A stretch of DNA of 64,000 bases from a bacterium (GTDB lineage Bacteria > 4484-113 > JAFGCY01), in contig JADZFO010000005.1 in NCBI GenBank assembly GCA_020849855.1, forward strand, positions 1-64,000, given 5' to 3'. This document shows positions 1 through 7,948 of the stretch, piece by piece (within the stretch, counting starts at the first letter, position 1; the number at the start of each line of letters is the position of its first letter). Below the pieces are notes generated by a model. The model was given only the letters and a program-made list of their open reading frames with translations. It made no database searches and was not told where the DNA came from. The position numbers and the translations under genes are program-made.

Positions 1-106
1 CCTCGGATACCGTCCGGACATCCCGGCCGCCGATAGCCGTACGGGGGCACTGATCTACGGGCCAAGGTTGATGAAACCCTGCGGGGCGGGAAAGTGACTC
101 CACGTA

Positions 107-402
107 CCTCGTAAACATACAAGGGGCAGAGCTTGTCCCCACCCAGCGGCAGGGCTAATCATCTCAACGCCGGCATCACCGCATTCGACCATCGACAGGC
201 GCTCCGCGCCGAATCGACATTCGACTCGCCGTCGGGACGCCGCCTCGGGGGGCGGCGCTACTGGGTTGCCGCCATAGTGGCCGCCAGCATCACCACATTC
301 GACTATCGACAGGCTCGCCGAGCCGTATCGACTTTCGCCTCGCCGTCGGGACGCCGCCACGGGGGGCGGCGCTACTGTGGCGGCGCTACTGGGGCGGCAC
401 TA
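107..402. repeat. Composite repeat cluster, two tandem copies
   Basis: A hairpin (GGGGCAGAGCTTGTCCCC, 114-131) is followed by two imperfect copies of one unit, 169-265 and 283-380, 114 bases apart. Each copy has a GCATCACC start, heptad-like TTCGACC/ATCGACA words, and a GC-rich palindromic end reading GGCGGCGCTACTG. Reverse-complement copies of the same composite lie at about 2150-2250 and 3355-3470. The left-hand end (402-400) supplies the TAG stop codon of the minus-strand YggU gene. No gene is seen in 1-399. Confidence 0.8.
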
Positions 403-762
403 CTGTGGCAGCACAATCTCCTCCGGCCCATAGCCGTGGATGCTCAGAGTCTTGTCGCGGCTGCTCTGGCCGCTGCTGATCTCCATGCTGCTGGCGGGGA
501 TGCCCAGGGCCTTGCTCAGCAGCCGGATGATCGCGCTGTTGGCCTTGCCATCCTCGGGCGCCGCCGTCACCCGTACCAGCAGGCGCCCTTCGCGCAGGCC
601 GGCGATCTCGTCGCGACCGGCCCGGGGCTGAGCCCGCAGCAGCAGTCTGCAGCCGCCGGGAAAGGGGCTCAGGGGCAGGGCCGCGGGCGGCACGGCGGGG
701 TCTGCACCGGGTGAGGCCCCGGCAGCCTCTGTCGGAGCCGCTGCGGCCTTAGTCCTTTTCAA
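400..762 (-). CDS. DUF167/YggU family protein
   Basis: This 120-residue protein has the DUF167 (YggU/C15orf40) core in its second half. It runs from a VRVTAAPEDGKAN stretch, through a helix ending in ALGIPAS, to SGQSSRDKTLSI, the usual order of this small alpha/beta fold. The family is widespread and its biochemical role is not established. The first 35 or so residues are Ala/Pro-rich and probably disordered. The only upstream start I find is TTG at 762, which overlaps the end of the ComEA-like gene by 14 bases and suggests translational coupling; AGGAAG lies 10-12 bases before it. The C-terminus ends in PQ and the TAG stop sits inside a dispersed repeat (CACAGTAGTGCCGCC), so the last codons may be repeat-derived. 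The family call is firm; the start is uncertain. Confidence 0.8.
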   Translation of the reverse strand: MKRTKAAAAPTEAAGASPGADPAVPPAALPLSPFPGGCRLLLRAQPRAGRDEIAGLREGRLLVRVTAAPEDGKANSAIIRLLSKALGIPASSMEISSGQSSRDKTLSIHGYGPEEIVLPQ

Positions 763-1405
763 GGTAGAGGTACTTCCTCAGGCTGGCCAGGGTCTTGGGG
801 CCAATGCCCTTCACCTCGTCCAGTTGCTCCAGGCTGCTGAAGCGGCCCTGGGCTTTGCGGTAGTCAATGATGCGCTGGGCCAGCACCGGCCCGATGCCCG
901 GCACGCTCTCCAGCTGCAGGCGGCTGGCCCGGTTCAGCTCCAGGGGGAAGCTGACGGCCGCTGCCGCACTGGCAGCCTTGCCGCCGGACTCCCTTGCGGA
1001 GCTGCCTGTGCTGCCTGTGCTGTCTGCGCTGGCCTTGCGCTCAGCGCCGCCGGCCGCGCCAGCGGCGGATGCCCCGCTGCCCTCGGCCAGACGGCGCAGC
1101 TGGTCCACGCTCATGCCGGACAGCGCTGCCGCGTCGCTGGTGCCTTCGCCGGCCAGCGCAGCGTCTGCGCCGGTCTCAGCCCCTTCAGCAGGCCCGGCCT
1201 TGTCCGCGGGCTTTTGGTCCTCGCCTTGCGGTGCCTTAGCCCGCGCCTGCTCTGTGCTGCCGCTGCGCCGGTAGGAGGGCAGCTCTAGCGGGCCTGCGCC
1301 GCGCTGCGCTGTGGCCTGCCAGCGCAGGGCCAGCACGACCACGCAAACCAGCACGCAGCCGGCGATCACCGCAGTCAGATAAGTGTTCTTGTGCCCCGGA
1401 TTCAT
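749..1405 (-). CDS. ComEA-like helix-hairpin-helix protein
   Basis: This 218-residue protein has an N-terminal membrane segment (about residues 8-30). A long low-complexity Ala/Ser/Glu/Gly linker follows, and then a C-terminal (HhH)2 DNA-binding domain. The two hairpins are readable as SVPGIGPVLAQRIIDYR and EVKGIGPKTLASLRKYL. This layout matches ComEA, the membrane-anchored receptor that binds incoming DNA in natural transformation, though short HhH proteins of this kind also occur outside competence loci. ATG at 1405 is preferred over the upstream alternatives because the membrane segment follows at once; GCGGAAGAA lies directly before it, and the match to a ribosome binding site is weak. 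No comEC or other competence gene is in the window. The gene overlaps YggU downstream. Confidence 0.8.
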   Translation of the reverse strand: MNPGHKNTYLTAVIAGCVLVCVVVLALRWQATAQRGAGPLELPSYRRSGSTEQARAKAPQGEDQKPADKAGPAEGAETGADAALAGEGTSDAAALSGMSVDQLRRLAEGSGASAAGAAGGAERKASADSTGSTGSSARESGGKAASAAAAVSFPLELNRASRLQLESVPGIGPVLAQRIIDYRKAQGRFSSLEQLDEVKGIGPKTLASLRKYLYLEKD

Positions 1406-1627
1406 TTCTTCCGCCCCGCGGAATATCAAAATCTTAGCGCAGAGCCGGCGCGGACAGCGCGCCCCAGATTCACAAACGGGCAACATTTGGTTAAAGCCCG
1501 TTACAGATAGACTTAAAACACGGTTAAAAAGCGCTTGCCTGCCGCCGCTTCTCGTTATGTTCTATCCACGCAGGACCGGGCCGGGCCCGGCAGCCTTCGG
1601 GGGAACCAGGCAATTGGGGTGGCAACA

Positions 1628-2137
1628 GTGACACACAGTATGGACGCCGGGCCGGCGCAGGCCGCTGAAGTGCATGCCGCCGCTCCCGCAGCGCTGGGCC
1701 AGATAGCCAGCATCCCCTCGGCCCCCATCCCCCCCGCAGTACACAGCTCCCTGCGCCCCGCAGCCCCCGCCGCCGGCCGCTCGATCATGATCGCGGATGA
1801 CGACCGCGTCGTGCGCTATGTCGTCGGCCAGATGCTCAGCCGCCTGGGCTACCAGGTCGAGTGCGCCGAGGACGGCTACAAGGCCCGCGAGCTCTTCGAG
1901 GCCGGCCCGGACAGCTTCGGCCTCGTCATCATCGACCTGACCATGCCCGGGATGAACGGCTCGGAGCTGATCAGCCACCTGCGCGAGCTGCGCCCCGGCC
2001 AGCAGATCCTGGTCACCACGGGCCACACCGACAGCGAGCAGGTGCAGGAGCTGCTGAAGAGCGGCGGCATCGAGATCCTGACCAAGCCCTTCAACTTCGA
2101 GGACCTGCAGGCCTGGATCAGCCAGCGGCTGGGATAA
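1628..2137 (+). CDS. Single-domain response regulator (receiver only)
   Basis: An N-terminal Ala/Pro-rich tail of about 50 residues leads into a complete CheY-like receiver domain. The acidic pair is in IMIADDDRVVR, the phospho-acceptor Asp is in LVIIDLTMPGMNG, the switch Thr is in ILVTTGHT, and the Lys-Pro is in EILTKPFNFEDL. There is no output domain, so it should act by protein contact or as a phosphorelay step. GTG at 1628 has GGGGTGG five bases upstream; ATG at 1640 is the alternative. Its partner kinase is not adjacent. The only histidine kinase in the window is at 54.7-56.2 kb, and any pairing with it would be a guess. Confidence 0.85.
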   Translation: MTHSMDAGPAQAAEVHAAAPAALGQIASIPSAPIPPAVHSSLRPAAPAAGRSIMIADDDRVVRYVVGQMLSRLGYQVECAEDGYKARELFEAGPDSFGLVIIDLTMPGMNGSELISHLRELRPGQQILVTTGHTDSEQVQELLKSGGIEILTKPFNFEDLQAWISQRLG

Positions 2138-2149
2138 GGGACTGGCCGC

Positions 2150-2312
2150 TGGTCGATACGGCGCGGAGCGCCTGTCGCTAGTCGAATGCTGAGATACCGG
2201 CGTTGAGATTAATAGTCCTACCGCTGGGTGGGGACAAGCCCCACCCCTACAGGAACACCAGGCAGTCGCGTCCTGCGCATTCGACCTTCGACCTTCGACC
2301 ATCGACCTGCCT
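2150..2312. repeat. Composite repeat (inverted copy) plus heptads
   Basis: This gap carries the reverse complement of the composite seen at 107-402, including the hairpin GGTGGGGACAAGCCCCACC (about 2226-2245). It ends in heptad-like TTCGACC, TTCGACC, ATCGACC words at 2280-2310, directly upstream of the nadC promoter. Confidence 0.75.
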
Positions 2313-2336
2313 CGCTTCCCGCCATCCGTTTGCGCC

Positions 2337-2349
2337 TACAATCTTGGCG
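2337..2349 (+). promoter_or_regulatory. Leaderless-type -10 box of nadC
   Basis: TACAAT lies six bases before the GTG start of nadC and no Shine-Dalgarno sequence is present. If TACAAT is the -10 element, transcription would start at or next to the start codon. No clear -35 is seen. Confidence 0.55.
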
Positions 2350-3272
2350 TGAACCTGATTCAAGCCGACCGCATCCTGCGCGCAGCGCTCAGCGAGGACC
2401 TCGGCGCGGGGGATGTGACCACCGCCATGCTGCCGGATCCCGACACGCCGGTCAGCGGCGTCTTCCTTTGCAAGGGCGAGGGCGTGCTGGCCGGCATGAA
2501 GCTGGCCCTGCGCTGCTTCAGCCTGCTCGACCCGGCCTGCACCGGCGAGCAGCTCGTGGCCGCCGGCAGCGCCGTCCACCCGGGCCAGGAGCTGGCGCGC
2601 GTCAGCGGCCCCGCCAGCGCCCTGCTGGCCGCCGAGCGGGTCAGCCTGAACATCCTGCAGCGCCTCAGCGGCATCGCCTCTGCAGCCCGGCGCTGGAGCC
2701 AGCTCGCCGCGCCCCTGGGCATCCGCATCGTCGAGACCCGCAAGACCACCCCGGGCCTGCGCATCTTCGAGAAGTACGCCGTCGCCGTCGGCGGGGCCTT
2801 CCAGCACCGCTACGGCCTCGATTCGGCGGTCATGTTCAAGGACAACCACTTCGCCATCAGCGGCCTGGAGCCCGCCGCGCTGCTGCGCTGCGCCCGCCAG
2901 CGCCTTGGCCACAGCCAGCGCCTGATCGCCGAGGCGACGGACCTGCACATGGCCCTGGAGCTGGCCCTGGCCGGCGCCGACTTTGTGCTGCTGGACAACT
3001 TCAGCCCGGCCCAGGTGCGCGAGGCGGTCACGGCACTGCGCGGGGCGGCGGTCTATGAGGCCCGCGCGGCGCTGAGCATCCCGGCCCAGGAGGGCCTGCC
3101 GCCGGTGCCGGCGGGCTCGATCGCCCCGCGGGTGGGCATCGAGATCTCGGGCGGCATCAGCGAGGAGAACCTGCGCGACTACCTCATCGAAGGCGTCGAC
3201 GTGATCAGCTCCGGCGCGCTGACGCACAGCGTCAGGGCGCTGGATATCTCGCTGGAGGTCACGCCCCAGTAG
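2349..3272 (+). CDS. nadC: Nicotinate-nucleotide pyrophosphorylase (quinolinate phosphoribosyltransferase)
   Basis: NadC converts quinolinate and PRPP to nicotinate mononucleotide, CO2 and pyrophosphate, the entry to NAD from the de novo pathway. At 307 residues it is slightly longer than the usual 280-290. Family signatures are clear: the N-terminal EDLGAGDVTT, the substrate-binding ETRKTTPGLRIFEKYAV, the catalytic Lys in MFKDNHF, FVLLDNF, and the C-terminal IEISGGISEENL and GVDVISSGALTHS. The start is GTG, placed six bases after a TACAAT box with no ribosome binding site, so it looks leaderless. The TAG stop and the preceding Pro-Gln codons fall in a repeat (CCCCAGTAGGGCC) that resembles the one ending YggU. 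No nadA or nadB is nearby. Confidence 0.96.
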   Translation: MNLIQADRILRAALSEDLGAGDVTTAMLPDPDTPVSGVFLCKGEGVLAGMKLALRCFSLLDPACTGEQLVAAGSAVHPGQELARVSGPASALLAAERVSLNILQRLSGIASAARRWSQLAAPLGIRIVETRKTTPGLRIFEKYAVAVGGAFQHRYGLDSAVMFKDNHFAISGLEPAALLRCARQRLGHSQRLIAEATDLHMALELALAGADFVLLDNFSPAQVREAVTALRGAAVYEARAALSIPAQEGLPPVPAGSIAPRVGIEISGGISEENLRDYLIEGVDVISSGALTHSVRALDISLEVTPQ

Positions 3273-3665
3273 GGCCGCCCCAGTAGCGCCGCCCCCCGTG
3301 GCGGCGTCCCGGCGAAGAGTCGACAGTCGATGCGGCGCTGCGCGCCTGTCGCTTAGGGATTGTCGATAGTCGATTCGGCGCGGGGCGCCTGTCGATAGTC
3401 GAATGCTGATAGCGTAGCGTCGAGCAGAGTAGCCCTGCAGCTGGGTGGGGACAAGCTCTGCCCCACAAGAGCATAGTGAAGTCGCCCCCTGCGCATTCGA
3501 CCTTCGACTATCGACCATCGACCTGCTTCGACCTGCGCATTCGACTTTCGACCCTCGACCCTCGACCTGCTTCACCCCTGCGCATTCGACCTCGACTTCT
3601 TCGCCCCTGCGCATTCGACCATCGACTTTCGACCCTCGACCCTCGACCTGCTTCGACCTGCTGCG
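3273..3665. repeat. Composite repeat and heptad arrays between nadC and coaX
   Basis: Three layers are visible. A palindromic element (AGTAGCGCCGCC ... GGCGGCG, 3282-3312) comes first. A reverse copy of the composite at 107-402 follows, with its hairpin GGTGGGGACAAGCTCTGCCCC (3444-3464). Last are several runs of seven-base words (TTCGACT, TTCGACC, CTCGACC) between 3494 and 3655. No gene is seen in this gap. Confidence 0.8.
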
Positions 3666-3677
3666 ACCTGCGCCTCC

Positions 3678-3690
3678 TACAATACTCCCG

Positions 3691-3691
<1 letters not shown>
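3678..3691 (+). promoter_or_regulatory. Leaderless-type -10 box of coaX
   Basis: TACAAT at 3678-3683 is seven bases before the ATG of coaX, with no ribosome binding site between them. The heptad array directly upstream places TTCGAC words in the -35 region. Confidence 0.55.
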
Positions 3692-4539
<848 letters not shown>

Positions 4540-4680
4540 GGCGGGCGTCTCTGCCCGCCGGGCCCGTCCTGAGTCCTGAGTCCTGCGTCCTGCCTAGCCA
4601 CTGCGCGCCGACCTCTCCCGATTCAGCACTGAGCACTGAGCACTAAGCACTGAGCGCTGAGCACTGAGCACTGGTTTTAA
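4540..4680. repeat. Two heptanucleotide arrays with different words
   Basis: After a hairpin (GGGCGGGCGTCTCTGCCCGCC) there are four units of GTCCTGA/GTCCTGC (4566-4593). Seven units of GCACTGA follow (4626-4674) with single-base variants. Both arrays have strict seven-base periodicity but unrelated words. Confidence 0.85.
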
Positions 4681-4780
4681 CCTTCGCCCCCATTTCCCAA
4701 CGTCAAACAGCTCTTGCACGGCCCTTTTGGCCTTAGTTAGTAGCGTTATGGTCTGCTTTTGGACCTGTTGTGTTACAGGG

Positions 4781-7700
4781 TTACCACTTCACTTCAACTT
4801 GCTGGGGATCGGTTCGCAGTAGTTGCTCAAAGCGAGTCAGGCAGGCCTCTGCTTCCTTTTCATTGGTCAGCAAGGCAAAGTGCCAGGTGCCAAAACTTCC
4901 TTCAGCGTTAACGGCGGCACACCAGCGCAGTGCTGCCTGCTGTTTCTTCTCCAGAAGCATGTCATAACCCTTGGGTTCCAAGATCAGGTAGTGATCTGGA
5001 TACTCAGCCGCCCGGACAATAAAATCAGGCGTGAAGTTCTTCCGCTTGTAGTTATCCGTATAGGGGATGACGAATCCGAGGCGCTCATTGCGAACAAAAG
5101 CACCGGTGACCGGGTGGTTGTCAATGGCGAAGGCCGTGGCCTGTTCCCACCTCTCCGTATCGAACACCTGCAAGTTTATGTGGCTGCGCTCTGCCGCTCG
5201 AGTCTGCTTTGGTGTAAAGAAATCTACATCTGAAGTACTGCCAGGCCCACGCAGCTTCTCATATATCGGATACTCAGTGATGACCCCATCTTCATCCACA
5301 GGCCGCAGGCTTTCACGGATGATCTCGCTGGCGTAACCGAAGTAAGGCGCAAAGTGAAGGTCTACTCGTTCACTCGGCGCATGGGCTATGAGGTGTTCGT
5401 CTACGAAGCGCTGCACAATTGCCAGCATCTGGCGCAGTAATTCATGTTTTGGAATCTCCATCACCCTTTTATCAGGCGATTCTTCGTTGTGCGCGACCAT
5501 GTCCTTGCAAATCTGTGCCGCAATCTGGAACACGATACGTTGCAGCCGCAGCTTTTTGCGGGTCTCTTCAAGATCCAGCTTGCTTATCTTCCCTGGTCCA
5601 TGTAGTGCCGCACGACCTGAGTTGCCAGGGACCTGCATCTTAGTCAGGACAACGGTGGGAATACTCTCCGATACGATAAGCTGAGGCACCTTGCCCCAGT
5701 CAACGGTCACACCACGCTTGAAGACGGAGTAGTACCCTTCAACGCGAGGAAACTCGATTCTAAGATGCTCACGTTCTGGCAAGGCATATACGTGCGTGCG
5801 TGGCTTCTGCGGCGGACGAGGTTGTCCACTCGCTTTGAACGGCACTACGGAGAAAGGAACACCGATGATCTCGGCGACCTCTTCGTTAAACATCCCGTTC
5901 TCGGTCAGTTCATAGTCAACGCGCCGAAGGCCTCGGCCGACAACCTGCTCACAAAGAAGCTGCGATGTGAAGGGCCGCAGCCCAATGATAGTGGTAACAG
6001 TCTGGCAATCCCAGCCTTCGGTCAGCATGCCAACGCTGATGACGCAACGGACGTTGCGACCCGGAGGTTCAAGCCCCTTGCCCAGCTTGCCAGCTAACTC
6101 GACAAAGCCCTCCGGATAAACCGGGTTCTTCTGCTGGTCCTTAGGCCAATCGCGTCTGCCGACTGTGTCAAGGGTGAAACGCATCCACTTCTGGCTGCTG
6201 TCTTTCGATTCAGCCTCGGGGTCTTCCTGAATAACTTTTGAGTCAACTCGAATTGTGTTTTCCTGGCCGTCGATGTTACGCAGCAGCTCCTGAGTAAAAG
6301 CCCCCATGCCTGTCGGCGGCTGATCCTGGGCGATCCACTCATAGAGCAGCTTTGCCAGCTTGGTGTTCTTGCAGACAATGATGATCACGGGCCTGCGCTT
6401 ATCGTCAATGCCGCGCTCAGCTTCCCAGCGCAGGTACTCTCTGTGCCAGTCAGCTGCAGCTATTTCAATGGCTTTGGCTGCGATTCGCAACACGGCCTCT
6501 GGTTTGGCTTCACCCTTGGCCCCGCCGCGTTCGCCGGGGTCAAGCTGCCTGACCACCCAATCCCAAAGGTTGTAATAGCTGGCGCGCTCGGAGCCGGTTG
6601 CATCGGCCGCCGGAAGCTGAGGCACCTTGACCAGTCCGCTTTCTATGGAGTCCACCAGTCCAAAGTCGCTGATGATCCAGCGGAAGGGTCTCTGCGCCAT
6701 GTCTCCCACTGACATCAGGTAGAAAGGCGTTGCCGACAGGTCGACTGCAAAGTTGATGCCATCTATCTCCTTGCCGGCAGTGGCATAGCGTGCAATCCGA
6801 TCAAGACCGCTGACCCAGACAGTTGCACGCTCCTGCTCAAGCTGCACATCCTCAAGTTCATCCTCATCGCCGGGAACCGGCGCTACTGTCTGCTGAACAC
6901 GATAGGCGTGGTGGGCTTCATCATTGAGTACAAGAATGTTGCGTCGGCCGCTCAACTCCAGCTCACGCAGAACACGCTTGGCGGCCGCCTGCTCCGTCTC
7001 CACATAGCGCACTCGTTTGACTCGAACGCTGATCGGCATCCCGGTCTTCTTGTCGATCTTGACTTCCTCTGTCGGTTCGAGAAGACCGGCCTTTAACATT
7101 TGCTGGAAGGTGTCCCAGGTGGTGACCCGCTTCCCGCGCACTGTCTCGTTTCTTGCCCCAAAGTGCAGCAGCTCGCTATATTCTTCACGCACTCCGCGTT
7201 TGACGACTGCTGCGCTGGTGCCGCCTTCCTGCAGCGTCTTGCGCTCAAAGCTGTGCCAGTTTGTCACGGCGACCTTGCCTGCTTGCAGCTTTGGCATCAG
7301 GCCCGGCGGCACCAGGTCGCGCTTGTAGTACAGCGAACCAGCGCCGGGCTTTAACTCCTGAAGTCGCTCACGGATAGTCACATTCGGGCAGACAATCAGC
7401 ACGGTATCTGAGTATTTGGATTCTTTACGGCTCTCAGCCTTGTTGAGGATTGTCCATGCAGCCAGCATCGCCATTACGGTTGTTTTGCCGCTGCCGGTTG
7501 CCATCTTCAGCGCATAACGGACAAAGCCCTTGTATCCATCTTCAAATGGCTTGTCCAGCTCCATTGGCACGCTGATACCCTGCAACAGGTCTGCACGGGC
7601 CTCATGCAGGAAGATGATTGCCTCGACTGCTTCAAGCTGCGCGAAGAAGAGCTTTTGTTCACGGCCTTCGTCGCGCCAATGCTTCAACAGCACCCGACTA

Positions 7701-7948
7701 ACCCCGGTTGCCCCAGCGTAGTCAGTCTCGCGCCATTCGGCCAGCCTCGCGCGAATGCGGTTGGCCAAAGTAAGCTCATGCCAGACCGGGACGATCTGTC
7801 CGAGAGCATCGGTTTCAGTCTTGTGGTAGCCCGCTGCGCGGCGGCCATCCTGAAGGTGGGCCGGCTGGCCTTCGCTGAAGATCCAGTGCTTTAGCGGCTC
7901 AAAAAAGGGCGAGTTAACAATCGGGGTCAGAACTTCGCTGCCGCTCAT
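4781..7948 (-). CDS. Type III restriction enzyme, helicase-nuclease subunit (Res)
   Basis: This 1055-residue subunit couples ATP-driven translocation to DNA cleavage together with the methylase encoded just upstream. The superfamily 2 helicase core is visible: Walker A in KMATGSGKTTV (about residues 148-157), motif II in LNDEAHHAYR, and later helicase motifs such as VGMLTEGWDC and EQVVGRGLRR. Near the C-terminus FTPDFIV ... LILEPKG fits the PD-(D/E)xK nuclease. It overlaps the stop of mod by four bases (ATGA), so the two are translationally coupled. The DNA is less GC-rich than the flanking housekeeping genes, consistent with acquisition by transfer. Length and motifs look complete. Confidence 0.93.
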   Translation of the reverse strand: MSGSEVLTPIVNSPFFEPLKHWIFSEGQPAHLQDGRRAAGYHKTETDALGQIVPVWHELTLANRIRARLAEWRETDYAGATGVSRVLLKHWRDEGREQKLFFAQLEAVEAIIFLHEARADLLQGISVPMELDKPFEDGYKGFVRYALKMATGSGKTTVMAMLAAWTILNKAESRKESKYSDTVLIVCPNVTIRERLQELKPGAGSLYYKRDLVPPGLMPKLQAGKVAVTNWHSFERKTLQEGGTSAAVVKRGVREEYSELLHFGARNETVRGKRVTTWDTFQQMLKAGLLEPTEEVKIDKKTGMPISVRVKRVRYVETEQAAAKRVLRELELSGRRNILVLNDEAHHAYRVQQTVAPVPGDEDELEDVQLEQERATVWVSGLDRIARYATAGKEIDGINFAVDLSATPFYLMSVGDMAQRPFRWIISDFGLVDSIESGLVKVPQLPAADATGSERASYYNLWDWVVRQLDPGERGGAKGEAKPEAVLRIAAKAIEIAAADWHREYLRWEAERGIDDKRRPVIIIVCKNTKLAKLLYEWIAQDQPPTGMGAFTQELLRNIDGQENTIRVDSKVIQEDPEAESKDSSQKWMRFTLDTVGRRDWPKDQQKNPVYPEGFVELAGKLGKGLEPPGRNVRCVISVGMLTEGWDCQTVTTIIGLRPFTSQLLCEQVVGRGLRRVDYELTENGMFNEEVAEIIGVPFSVVPFKASGQPRPPQKPRTHVYALPEREHLRIEFPRVEGYYSVFKRGVTVDWGKVPQLIVSESIPTVVLTKMQVPGNSGRAALHGPGKISKLDLEETRKKLRLQRIVFQIAAQICKDMVAHNEESPDKRVMEIPKHELLRQMLAIVQRFVDEHLIAHAPSERVDLHFAPYFGYASEIIRESLRPVDEDGVITEYPIYEKLRGPGSTSDVDFFTPKQTRAAERSHINLQVFDTERWEQATAFAIDNHPVTGAFVRNERLGFVIPYTDNYKRKNFTPDFIVRAAEYPDHYLILEPKGYDMLLEKKQQAALRWCAAVNAEGSFGTWHFALLTNEKEAEACLTRFEQLLRTDPQQVEVKW

